Notes under the pieces: model-generated
What the model was told of the DNA's origin: nothing
Database searches by the model: none
Seen by the model: only the letters and a program-made list of their open reading frames with translations
Made by a program: the position numbers and the translations under genes
Assembly (NCBI RefSeq): GCF_049671445.1
Contig: NZ_JBATUX010000109.1
Location: 1-64,000 of the forward strand
Reading direction: 5' to 3'
DNA: 64,000 nt
DNA from: Paenisporosarcina sp049671445
GTDB lineage: Bacteria; Bacillota; Bacilli; Bacillales_A; Planococcaceae
In this document: positions 7,990 through 15,466 of the stretch, piece by piece
Layout: each line of letters starts with the position of its first letter
How positions within the stretch are numbered: the first letter of the stretch is position 1

Positions 7990-9902
7990 TGAGAATTACG
8001 CAATTACTTACTGAGAATACAATTATTTTGGATTTACAAGCAGCTTCTAAAGACGAAGTATTAAGTGAATTGGTTAACAAGCTAGACCAAGCTGGTAAAC
8101 TACAAGATAAACAAGCATTTACGAGAGACATACTCGCACGTGAAGAACAGAGTACAACTGGCATTGGGGATGGAATTGCAATTCCCCATGCGAAATCTTC
8201 TGCTGTAAAAGCACCTGCTATCGCGTTTGGTCGTTCTCTTAGTGGTCTTGATTATCAATCACTTGATGGTCAACCAGCGCATCTCTTCTTCATGATTGCA
8301 GCGAGTGAAGGGGCAAATAATGATCATTTAGACGCTCTTTCTCGATTAGCTACTTTCTTAATGGATTCGAAGTTCAGAGAAAAAATACTTGAAGCTACTT
8401 CTATTGAAGAAGTATTAAGTGCTATAAGCGATAAAGAAACGGAAGTAGATGGACCTGATGCTGGATTGGAAACAGAACAAACCCATGATGCTGTAAATTC
8501 ATCTAAGAGAATTCTAGCCGTCACTGCATGTCCAACAGGAATCGCTCATACGTACATGGCTGCTGAAAAACTGAAAGAACGAGCAAAAGAACTAGGCATA
8601 TCACTGAAAGTTGAAACAAACGGCTCAAGTGGTGTCAAGAACCGCTTGACTGACGCAGATATCGCAGAAGCAGATGCTATTATCGTGGCAGCTGACACAA
8701 AAGTTGAAATGGCTCGTTTCAATGGAAAACCTGTGATTCAAGTGAAAGTTGGAAAAGCCATCTACGAGACTGATAGCTTACTAAATCGTGCAGTCACAAA
8801 TGACGCACCAATTTATCATCATGACTCGTCGAAAGAAGAAACCACTGGAAAAGAATCGAGCAACGGCTTCTATAAACACTTGATGAATGGTGTTTCTAAT
8901 ATGTTGCCATTTGTTGTGGGTGGTGGGATATTAATTGCCATTTCATTCTTCTGGGGGATCAATTCGGGTAATCCGGATAGTCCAGAATATAATGCATTTG
9001 CAGCGATGTTAGGAACGATTGGTGGTGCGAAAGCATTCTTCCTTATGGTTCCAGTCCTTGCAGGGTTTATTGCTAGTAGCATTGCGGATCGTCCAGGTTT
9101 TGCACCAGGTATGATTGGTGGATTAATCGCAATAACAGTAACAGGTGTAGAAGGGGCTAGTGGAGGTTCTGGTTTCCTAGGCGGGATTATCGCAGGTTTC
9201 CTTGCAGGATACGTCACGTTGTTTGTGAAGAAGATGTTCTCGAAATTACCGGAGGCTCTAGAAGGTTTGAAACCTGTATTATTTTTCCCGTTATTCAGTA
9301 TTGCCATTACAGGTATCATCATGATGCTTGTGAATCCACAATTAACAAAAGTGTACACAGGAATCTCTACTTTCTTGGAGGGACTAGGTGGAACAAATGC
9401 AATATTAGTAGGATTGATTTTGGGTGGAATGATGGCAATCGATATGGGTGGACCCATCAATAAAGCTGCCTACACATTCGGCATCGCGATGCTCGATGCA
9501 CAAAACTTCACATACATCGCAACAGTCATGGCAGCGGGTATGGTACCGCCACTTGGAATGGCTTTAGCGACGACATTGTTCAAAAACCGTTTCACGAAGC
9601 CAGAGCGAGAAGCGGGGAAAACTGCTTATGTTCTTGGGGCATGCTTTATAACAGAAGGGGTAATTCCCTTTGCTGCAGCAGATCCTGCACGTGTTATTCC
9701 TTCGGCAGTAACAGGAGCCGCTATAACTGGTGGACTCGTAATGTTGTTCGATATCGCTTTACGTGCCCCTCACGGTGGAATATTCGTTATGGGACTTGTT
9801 GACGGCGGTATGAGTAAAGTATTGTTATATGCTCTAGCAATAATCGCAGGTTCAATTGTCACAGCTTTAATGGCTGGCTTACTGAAAAAGAAGATAGCTT
9901 AA
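7986..9902 (+). CDS. fruA: PTS fructose transporter, EIIABC fusion
   Basis: 638 residues in the order EIIA (1-150, phospho-His68 in GIAIPHAK), EIIB (about 172-270, phospho-Cys182 in TACPTGIAHTYM) and membrane EIIC (about 290-638, roughly nine helices). It imports fructose and delivers fructose-1-phosphate to the cytoplasm. With ptsHI divergent next door, all PTS components for fructose lie within 6 kb. Length matches B. subtilis FruA. Confidence 0.97.
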   Translation: MMRITQLLTENTIILDLQAASKDEVLSELVNKLDQAGKLQDKQAFTRDILAREEQSTTGIGDGIAIPHAKSSAVKAPAIAFGRSLSGLDYQSLDGQPAHLFFMIAASEGANNDHLDALSRLATFLMDSKFREKILEATSIEEVLSAISDKETEVDGPDAGLETEQTHDAVNSSKRILAVTACPTGIAHTYMAAEKLKERAKELGISLKVETNGSSGVKNRLTDADIAEADAIIVAADTKVEMARFNGKPVIQVKVGKAIYETDSLLNRAVTNDAPIYHHDSSKEETTGKESSNGFYKHLMNGVSNMLPFVVGGGILIAISFFWGINSGNPDSPEYNAFAAMLGTIGGAKAFFLMVPVLAGFIASSIADRPGFAPGMIGGLIAITVTGVEGASGGSGFLGGIIAGFLAGYVTLFVKKMFSKLPEALEGLKPVLFFPLFSIAITGIIMMLVNPQLTKVYTGISTFLEGLGGTNAILVGLILGGMMAIDMGGPINKAAYTFGIAMLDAQNFTYIATVMAAGMVPPLGMALATTLFKNRFTKPEREAGKTAYVLGACFITEGVIPFAAADPARVIPSAVTGAAITGGLVMLFDIALRAPHGGIFVMGLVDGGMSKVLLYALAIIAGSIVTALMAGLLKKKIA

Positions 9903-9919
9903 TAGATAGATATTAATAA

Positions 9920-9956
9920 GGCAGGAAGGGATTCTTAAATCCTTTTCTGCCTTTTT
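9920..9956 (+). terminator. Terminator of fruRKA
   Basis: GGCAGGAAGGGATT and AATCCTTTTCTGCC pair with one small mismatch region and are followed by TTTTT. Confidence 0.85.
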
Positions 9957-9962
9957 GCTATT

Positions 9963-10109
9963 ATGGGGTACCGCCAAAATTTGAAAGATGCAAATTATTG
10001 GTATGTTGCTTCATCAGGTTATGATGAAGCAGTATGGGAATTATTGATTGGGTTATTAACATCGACGAATTTACATGAAGCGGCTGAACGCGTTTCGGAA
10101 AGATGCTAG
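9963..10109 (+). pseudogene. Short orphan reading frame, probable gene relic
   Basis: Encodes 48 residues (MGYRQNLKDANYWYVASS... ending AERVSERC) with protein-like composition but no ribosome binding site, and it starts within the fruA terminator tail. It may be the preserved 3' end of a lost gene. I do not recognise the family. The next feature downstream is the T-box promoter. Confidence 0.3.
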
Positions 10110-10146
10110 TGGCATATATAGATAGTGAAAAAAATCAAATAACGTC

Positions 10147-10175
10147 TTGACTAAATTTTCAGGGAATTGTATCAT
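10147..10175 (+). promoter_or_regulatory. Sigma-A promoter of the T-box/methyltransferase unit
   Basis: TTGACT (10147-10152), 17-base spacer, TATCAT (10170-10175). It is correctly placed for a transcript beginning about 10182, just before the T-box leader. Confidence 0.65.
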
Positions 10176-10182
10176 TAAGAAA

Positions 10183-10430
10183 AATTTCCCATATATTAAA
10201 CTCGGTGATTAAGAGTATTAAGGAACATTTATTGTATAGAGAGCTGTCGATTGGTGAAAGACAGTCAATAAATTCCCCAACTCGCTTATGAGAGGTCAGG
10301 CTGATCTGTAGGTCTGAACGGTTCACTTCCGTCATAAAGTCTTAAGAAGGTTTGTTAAGTTTGCAAATCAATAAGAGTGGTACCACGAAGGGTAAACCTG
10401 TCGTCTCTTTTGAGCGATGGGTTTTTTTGC
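10183..10430 (+). ncRNA. T-box riboswitch leader
   Basis: A tRNA-sensing leader. Stem I has GGAA (10222-10225) and TTTATTG pairing with CAATAAATTCC, enclosing AGAGAG (10239) and the GGTGAAAG apical motif. The T-box AAGAGTGGTACCACG lies at 10373-10387. A terminator hairpin (AACCTGTCG with CGATGGGTT, then seven T) spans 10395-10428. The UGGU bulge predicts a tRNA with discriminator A. I could not assign the specifier codon: UUC at 10322-10324 is one candidate, but alignment to the proC leader points elsewhere. Confidence 0.85.
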
Positions 10431-10515
10431 GTCTTAAATTATGGAAAGGTTGATTACGAATGAAATTTGATAGGTTGTAAATGGGGAAAATATAAACCTA
10501 AAAGGAGATTTGTTT

Positions 10516-11328
10516 ATGAGCAAAATTATTGAGTACTATTCTACATTTGATGAATGGGGAAGACTTGATCGAGAACCTTTAGAGTTCCAAATTAATTGGC
10601 ACTTCATTCAAACATATCTTCCGTCGACCGGTAGTGTGCTGGACAACGGAGCGGGACCGGGTAAATATGCCATGAGATTGGCTAAACAAGGCTATAAGGT
10701 CACATTGACGGACCTTGTTCCTAAACTTGTAGAAGTAGCGCAAGAAAAAGCGCAGGAAATGAATTTAGATCAACAATTTAAAGGTTTTCATGTAGCAGAT
10801 GCTAGAGATTTGTCTGTATTGGCAGATGAGCAGTATGATGCTTCGCTTGCGCTTGGACCGATGTACCATTTGCAAAAAGAAAATGACCGACAAAAAGCAA
10901 TTCAAGAATTGTATCGCGTGACCAAGAAGGAAGGGATTGTGTTTGTAGCTTTCATGCCAAGAACCAAGCATGTATTGGCTTCTTTGATGAATCCAGGGAA
11001 TTGGAAACCTAACGATAAGATGGATTCTATTGTGGAATTCATGAAGAGAGGTGAGTTCAATCATATCGATGATGGCAGGTTTACGGGAGCATATTACTTT
11101 AATGTAGAAGATATCAAACCATTTATGGAGTCACATGATTTCGAGACGCTAGATTTAATTGGTTCGTCCAATATTGGCACTCTTTTATCTAGTGAACAAT
11201 GGGCATATTGGAGAAATCGTGGAGAAGATGAATTCAATCAATTGATGGAGCTTTTAAAAGAAATCGCAAGCGATCCACATGTGTTGGGCATTTCATCGCA
11301 TTTACTGTATATAGGAAAGAAGAAATAG
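10516..11328 (+). CDS. Class I SAM-dependent methyltransferase
   Basis: 270 residues, cytoplasmic. The SAM-binding motif VLDNGAGPGKYAMRLA lies near residues 43-58, motif II LTDLVPKLV follows, and ALGPMYHLQ and EGIVFVAFMP are later Rossmann motifs. The N-terminus ends YYSTFDEWGRLDREPLEF, a pattern common in Bacillales orphan methyltransferases. AAAGGAG sits 8 bases before the chosen ATG. It is the only gene behind the T-box leader. Substrate unknown; a link to amino-acid or tRNA metabolism is suggested by the leader only. Confidence 0.88.
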   Translation: MSKIIEYYSTFDEWGRLDREPLEFQINWHFIQTYLPSTGSVLDNGAGPGKYAMRLAKQGYKVTLTDLVPKLVEVAQEKAQEMNLDQQFKGFHVADARDLSVLADEQYDASLALGPMYHLQKENDRQKAIQELYRVTKKEGIVFVAFMPRTKHVLASLMNPGNWKPNDKMDSIVEFMKRGEFNHIDDGRFTGAYYFNVEDIKPFMESHDFETLDLIGSSNIGTLLSSEQWAYWRNRGEDEFNQLMELLKEIASDPHVLGISSHLLYIGKKK

Positions 11329-11381
11329 CGAGATCTTTATTGTATATTGTGAAGTATAAAAAAAGGGGTCATATGTCTTCT

Positions 11382-11409
11382 CTGAATACGAACGTACGTA
11401 TGCTATAAT
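11382..11409 (+). promoter_or_regulatory. Extended -10 promoter of the type I toxin mRNA
   Basis: TGCTATAAT (TATAAT at 11404-11409 with a TGn extension) and a weak -35 CTGAAT at 11382-11387, 16 bases upstream. Transcription would start near 11416. Confidence 0.6.
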
Positions 11410-11474
11410 AGCAAGGTAATAGAATAGGTACTCAAGGGTGGTTGGCTCACTCCCGTTCGAAAGGGGGTGGTGCC

Positions 11475-11558
11475 ATGTCAGTATTCGAAGCATTGATGTT
11501 TGCAGTAACGTTCGCAGCATTAATCGTGTCAATCCTGTCATTTAACCATAAAAAATAA
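11475..11558 (+). CDS. Putative holin-like type I toxin (27 residues)
   Basis: Encodes MSVFEALMFAVTFAALIVSI followed by LSFNHKK, one membrane helix with a basic tail. This is the pattern of the holin-like toxin family (Hol-Tox; compare TxpA/BsrG/Fst-type peptides). AGGGGGTGG lies 5-12 bases upstream but is predicted to be locked in a hairpin (CACTCCC at 11447-11453 with GGGGGTG). The frame was too short for ordinary gene calling. Overexpression of such peptides damages the membrane; the antisense RNA below is the expected antitoxin. Confidence 0.85.
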   Translation: MSVFEALMFAVTFAALIVSILSFNHKK

Positions 11559-11592
11559 CCCATCCTTGAGTTAGCCGCTCAGATGGGTTATT
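11554..11592. terminator. Hairpin at toxin stop codon (antitoxin terminator)
   Basis: An 11-bp perfect stem with a second inner TGAG/CTCA stem. The T-run is good on the minus strand and poor on the plus strand, so it mainly ends the antisense RNA. Confidence 0.7.
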
Positions 11593-11640
11593 CCTACCAT
11601 TTAGTAGCCAATCCCCTTGATGGGAACCTGCTATTACGTC

Positions 11641-11674
11641 GATCGTTGGTGTTAGCGCACCAGCGATCTTTTTT
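11641..11674 (+). terminator. Terminator of toxin mRNA
   Basis: GATCGTTGGTG pairs with CACCAGCGATC (one G-U pair) around TTAGCG and is followed by six T. It gives a toxin mRNA of about 260 bases. Confidence 0.85.
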
Positions 11675-11821
11675 AGTTTACGCTTTTATTAGTGTTATTA
11701 TAACATATTGAAAATCACTTTCAAATCAATTGTTGTATCGGTAAAAGAGAAAAATCTAGTATTGATTTTTAATCAAAAAAAAATAAGGCGTATATCGTAA
11801 TCTACGAATACATTCTTTATA

Positions 11822-11853
11822 TAGTTGACTTAGTCAACTAATTTGAATATACT
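11822..11853 (+). promoter_or_regulatory. MarR-GNAT promoter with palindromic operator
   Basis: TAGTTGACTTAGTCAACTA (11822-11840) is a perfect 9-1-9 palindrome. It contains the -35 TTGACT (11825-11830); after 17 bases comes TATACT (11848-11853). A dimeric MarR-type protein bound here would block RNA polymerase, so autorepression by the next gene is likely. Confidence 0.75.
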
Positions 11854-11894
11854 GTTTATAGAAATAATATTCAGAATATTAAGAGGTGTATCTA

Positions 11895-12833
11895 ATGGAG
11901 CGCATACAACATATAGAAAAAATAAGGAGATTTAATAGAAATTATGCGAATATCTTAGGGAAAATCGATCAAGATATTGATAATCAACCTTTTCCACTTA
12001 CGGAAGCGCGTGTTATTACTGAACTCCATTATTCAAATGGAACTACTGCGACAGAAATCAGAGAAAAACTAGGCATAGACCGTGGTTATATGAGCAGGAT
12101 ACTACAAAAATTAGAGGATGAAAATATCATTACTAAAAAACGCTCATCCAATGATCAACGTCAGTATTCTCTCTATCTAACAAAGCATGGTGAAGAACTA
12201 TGTGGCGGATTAGTTGAAAATGCAAATCAAGGAGTAGAGAAAATGATTGAATCTATTTCTCTACCTGATTTGTTAAACCTGATTACATCAATGGAAATCA
12301 TTGAATCAATTTTTACTAAGGAATATTCTGATCAGTCAAAAGTCACTATTAGATCCTTTAGAGCAGGGGATGTGGGATACGTTGCTCACCTTCATGGAAT
12401 TTTATACGATAAAACATATAAGTTTGGACCGATGTTCGAATATTACGTTTTGAAAGGCTTAGCAGAATTTATGATAAATAGTGATGGAGGAGAGTTGTGG
12501 ATTGCAGAGGTCAATGGAAAAATTGTTGGTTCGATTGCCATTACAAAATCAAATGATACAGTAGCTCAGCTTAGGTGGTTTGTACTGGATGAGAATTACC
12601 AGGGGCTTGGAATAGGGAAGAAGCTAATGGAGACTGCAATCAATTTCTGTCACAATCAAGGCTACCAACATGTGTTCTTATGGACAGTGAGTATTTTGGA
12701 AACGGCGCGCTATCTATATAAAAAATACAATTTCACATTAACTGAAGAAAAATCAAATGATGAATGGACAGGAACTGAATTAATTGAAGAAAGATGGGAT
12801 TTAAATCTTACTAAAGTTAAAACTTCTATTTAA
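11895..12833 (+). CDS. MarR-family regulator fused to GNAT N-acetyltransferase
   Basis: 312 residues. Residues 1-145 form a MarR winged helix (TATEIREKLGIDRGYMSRIL, wing with KRSSNDQRQYSLYLT). Residues about 155-305 form a GNAT acetyltransferase with the acetyl-CoA motif LDENYQGLGIGKKLMETA. ATG 11895 is chosen, with AAGAGG 8 bases upstream; a GTG at 11886 overlaps that site. This fusion class is widespread in Firmicutes; substrates are unknown. Its promoter carries a perfect palindrome, fitting self-control. Confidence 0.92.
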   Translation: MERIQHIEKIRRFNRNYANILGKIDQDIDNQPFPLTEARVITELHYSNGTTATEIREKLGIDRGYMSRILQKLEDENIITKKRSSNDQRQYSLYLTKHGEELCGGLVENANQGVEKMIESISLPDLLNLITSMEIIESIFTKEYSDQSKVTIRSFRAGDVGYVAHLHGILYDKTYKFGPMFEYYVLKGLAEFMINSDGGELWIAEVNGKIVGSIAITKSNDTVAQLRWFVLDENYQGLGIGKKLMETAINFCHNQGYQHVFLWTVSILETARYLYKKYNFTLTEEKSNDEWTGTELIEERWDLNLTKVKTSI

Positions 12834-12862
12834 ATTGATTGCTTTTTAATAAAAATAAAACG

Positions 12863-12891
12863 AAAAAGGGAGGTTTGAAGCCTCTCCTTTT
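12863..12891. terminator. Bidirectional terminator between convergent genes
   Basis: AAAAGGGAGG and CCTCTCCTTTT flank TTTGAAG. It serves the MarR-GNAT gene and the convergent DUF2935 gene. Confidence 0.8.
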
Positions 12892-12893
12892 AT

Positions 12894-13703
12894 TTACATT
12901 GCCGTAGATTCTTTTTTGTTTGACGTTAGGCTTTCTTCAAAAATATCAATGATTTCAATAAATCTCTCTGCTTCTCTAAAAACATGATCAGCCAAGAGTG
13001 GGTGGATGTTACTTTTAATACGACATTCTTCGATTAAATCTCTTGCCGTCTTCTTAAAGTCTCTTAAGGAAACAACGGATACTCTATTTTGATCAAGGAG
13101 TTGATCTAACAGACCAGGCGTCTCAGACTCAGGTCTCATACTATCTAAATCGACAGCCTGGAATAACAGTTGGTCAAAGTCGTGACTGAAATCTCGTGCT
13201 TGTTCAACTAATTTACGTTCGCTAGGATCTAAAAGATGTCCAATAAACTTAGCATGGTCAGCCATGATTTTTAAGAAAAAGACATTTTCTTTTATAATAG
13301 CTTCTGGTAAAGGTTGTAATTTCCCTTCGTTGAGTTCTTTTAATCGATTGGCAAAATAAGCAGCTTCTCTACTCGTATGATCGACCAGTAATGCGTAATT
13401 ATTTGAACGAATCTCGCAGCGTAGAATGAGTCCTAACACCTTTCTTTTATAAGCCCAGATATTGGCCACTGCTTGGTAAACGTGAACGTTAAAAGCTTCA
13501 ATTTGACGAGGATCAGAGTGAATTGTAAAGCCGTTTAATTGTTCTTCAATTCTTTCGAATACAGCAATAAATGCTTTTGCTTCATCAATTAGTTTTTGTT
13601 CATTATAAGTAAATCCCAGACTTAAGAAAAGTGCATGCTCCTTCATTATTCTCGCCCAAAATCGAATTTCATCCAATGAGCGTACAACAAACTCATTTGC
13701 CAT
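12894..13703 (-). CDS. DUF2935 domain-containing protein
   Basis: 269 residues made of two homologous four-helix units (residues about 5-130 and 145-265), each opening with a bend of the type EIRFWARIMKEHALFLS / FFLKIMADHAKFIGH. Conserved His and Glu in the repeats recall ferritin-like metal sites, though no metal is proven. ATG 13703 is used because AAGGAGGAGAATA directly precedes it. Common in Bacillales and clostridia; function unknown. Confidence 0.88.
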   Translation of the reverse strand: MANEFVVRSLDEIRFWARIMKEHALFLSLGFTYNEQKLIDEAKAFIAVFERIEEQLNGFTIHSDPRQIEAFNVHVYQAVANIWAYKRKVLGLILRCEIRSNNYALLVDHTSREAAYFANRLKELNEGKLQPLPEAIIKENVFFLKIMADHAKFIGHLLDPSERKLVEQARDFSHDFDQLLFQAVDLDSMRPESETPGLLDQLLDQNRVSVVSLRDFKKTARDLIEECRIKSNIHPLLADHVFREAERFIEIIDIFEESLTSNKKESTAM

Positions 13704-14134
13704 TATTCTCCTCCTTTTTTTAGCACAGTCCATGTTATGTGTGATCAAATAAGAAAATGTATTTTAAAATCAATGGAATACATAATTATCAAACGCTGCG
13801 AAAAAAGAAAGACTCCGAAGGACAAATTACGGAAAAACTATTAACTAATATCATTTTAAGGAATACATAACCTAAGGGATAGGTTGTTGAACATGAATGG
13901 CTTTACACTTGAAAATACATATGGCAATTGGAATGTGGATCCACTTTCCCCTAGAGCCGACTTTAGAAATGGCATGTATTTGTACAAAGCGATGGCAAGG
14001 GTAAATACGAGAAAAATAAACAGCTTTTGAAAGTTTTACTTATTCTAAGGTAATTACTAGACATGACAGAACGTTTGTTTGTATAATTGAAATAACATAA
14101 TTCATTCATATTTCGCTGGAAGGGAGCCTAAACT
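13704..14134. other. 431-bp intergenic stretch before the homing endonuclease
   Basis: AT-rich. It holds an 11-bp direct repeat GGAATACATAA (13775-13785 and 13860-13870) and a 45-codon frame at 13893-14030 (MNGFTLENTYGNWNVDPLSP... to KINSF) that has no close ribosome binding site. No terminator or RNA family was recognised. It may contain remnants of whatever the endonuclease gene once invaded. Confidence 0.35.
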
Positions 14135-14920
14135 ATGCCTCGTAATCCGGGAATAACAGATGAAACGATTATCAATATGTACAAAAGTGATATGTCTTTT
14201 AAAGAGATGGTTACGATAATTGGGCTTTCTGATAGAGCGATTCGTAATGTGTTATACAAGCATGGTATAAAAATGAATAGAGAGCAATTCTCAGGTCAAC
14301 CAAGAAAAAATAAAGTGAACGAAGATTTCTTCAAAGTTTGGACGCATGAAATGGCCTGGGTACTTGGTTTATTGGTTACAGATGGCCATATTCATAATAA
14401 ATATCACAGCATCTATTTTTCTCAAAAAGATGAACGCATTCTTCAATTGATTGCACATTTTATGGCTGCTGATTATGTGTTAACAGCATTTGGAAGAACA
14501 AAAACCACACCAACTTTAATTATTAATTCAAAAGGAATTAAAAAAGATCTGGAATTAATGGGCATCACAGCAAAGAAATCATTAATTGTTCCATTTCCAG
14601 CTGTACCAGAAGAGTATTTACCTTCGTTCGTTAGAGGGGTAATAGATGGAGATGGGTGGGTACAAAAAACAGGATACGTTATGAATGTTACCTCTGCAAG
14701 TAAAGAATTTTCATGTGGGCTCTTATCTGTATTTCAATCATGGTCCTTAAGATCAGAAATGACAGTTGAGCAAACAAAATTAGGGAAATTGATTTACCGC
14801 GTATGGGTTAAAGGAAAGTTTGAACTGCCTAAACTTGCCCAGATTATTTATAATGACACACTCGAAAATCATGTCTATCATAAAAGAGAAAAAATGTCAC
14901 AGCGACTTAATGAAATGTAA
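14135..14920 (+). CDS. Freestanding LAGLIDADG homing endonuclease-like protein
   Basis: 261 residues. An N-terminal helix-turn-helix (SFKEMVTIIGLSDRAIRNVL, about residues 16-35) is followed by two LAGLIDADG helices: WVLGLLVTDGH (about 75) and FVRGVIDGDGWV (about 168). Each has the acidic residue needed for cleavage, so the enzyme may be active. No intron or intein host is visible around it. GGAAGGGAG precedes the ATG. Such freestanding genes can move by cutting alleles that lack them. Confidence 0.85.
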   Translation: MPRNPGITDETIINMYKSDMSFKEMVTIIGLSDRAIRNVLYKHGIKMNREQFSGQPRKNKVNEDFFKVWTHEMAWVLGLLVTDGHIHNKYHSIYFSQKDERILQLIAHFMAADYVLTAFGRTKTTPTLIINSKGIKKDLELMGITAKKSLIVPFPAVPEEYLPSFVRGVIDGDGWVQKTGYVMNVTSASKEFSCGLLSVFQSWSLRSEMTVEQTKLGKLIYRVWVKGKFELPKLAQIIYNDTLENHVYHKREKMSQRLNEM

Positions 14921-14946
14921 GACAGAAAAGTTAGGAGAATATAATT

Positions 14947-15318
14947 ATGTGGAAATTATTAAATGGCAGACTTATTCATATGACCGATGAATCAAGAGTT
15001 AAATTCAGAACGAATATTAGTCAATCTGTTATTGAGTCATTAAAAAAATTAGCAGCAGATAATGATACACATGTTAATTATTTAATTGAAAGTGGATTGA
15101 AAGCAGTTTTAGCTGACGGGAATATCACATTCAATAAACATATGAGACCTAATGATCGTATTCAATACAAAACAACTTATGATAAAGAGTTATTAATTCA
15201 ACTCAAGGAGTTTGCAAAAAACCATAATTTATATATTAATGATGTAATTGAATTTAGTATCCAGTACATTGATATAAAACAAAGTAAGGACATGAGTTAT
15301 AGATATAGAGTAGAGTAA
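14947..15318 (+). CDS. Small protein with two ribbon-helix-helix-like repeats
   Basis: 123 residues in two similar halves: RVKFRTNISQSVIESLKKLA...VNYLIESGLKAVL and RIQYKTTYDKELLIQLKEFA...INDVIEFSIQYID. A short strand followed by two helices suggests a tandem ribbon-helix-helix DNA-binding fold in one chain. It lies 26 bases after the endonuclease gene and may be cotranscribed. Similar proteins in Bacillus carry vague automatic labels; the function is not known to me. Confidence 0.6.
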   Translation: MWKLLNGRLIHMTDESRVKFRTNISQSVIESLKKLAADNDTHVNYLIESGLKAVLADGNITFNKHMRPNDRIQYKTTYDKELLIQLKEFAKNHNLYINDVIEFSIQYIDIKQSKDMSYRYRVE

Positions 15319-15363
15319 GCAGTAGAAAGATGTTATTATATTCATATAACAAAACGCCCCGGT

Positions 15364-15394
<31 letters not shown>

Positions 15395-15433
15395 GTAAGC
15401 AAGTATACTTGTAACAGTGAGACAAAACAGAAA

Positions 15434-15466
15434 AAAACCGCCGAAATTAAGCAATTTCGGCGGTTT
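15434..15466 (-). terminator. Terminator overlapping the MFS stop codon
   Basis: AAACCGCCGAAATT and AATTTCGGCGGTTT flank a 4-base loop. On the minus strand a T-run follows. Confidence 0.85.

Larger units (their letters stand above)
11550..11690 (-). ncRNA. Predicted antisense antitoxin RNA
   Basis: On the minus strand TTGAAA (complement of 11719-11724), a 16-base spacer and TATAAT (complement of 11697-11702) form a strong promoter pointing at the toxin 3' end. The transcript would end at the AATAACCCATC/GATGGGTTATT hairpin (11554-11592), which on this strand is followed by TTTTTA. It would pair with about 125 bases of the toxin mRNA, the convergent arrangement of TxpA/RatA and BsrG/SR4. RNA itself is predicted, not seen. 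Confidence 0.65.

Noticed and set aside
8870..9460. 196-codon minus-strand frame inside fruA
   Set aside because: Shadow of the EIIC membrane domain; proline/isoleucine-rich composition and no start signals.
10285..10300. Glycine (GGT) specifier for the methyltransferase T-box
   Set aside because: Gap-free alignment with the proC leader lands on GGT, but Bacillus tRNA-Gly has discriminator U while the UGGU bulge needs A.
13775..13870. 11-bp direct repeat as ends of an insertion
   Set aside because: The copies are only 85 bases apart with no inverted repeats or gene between them.
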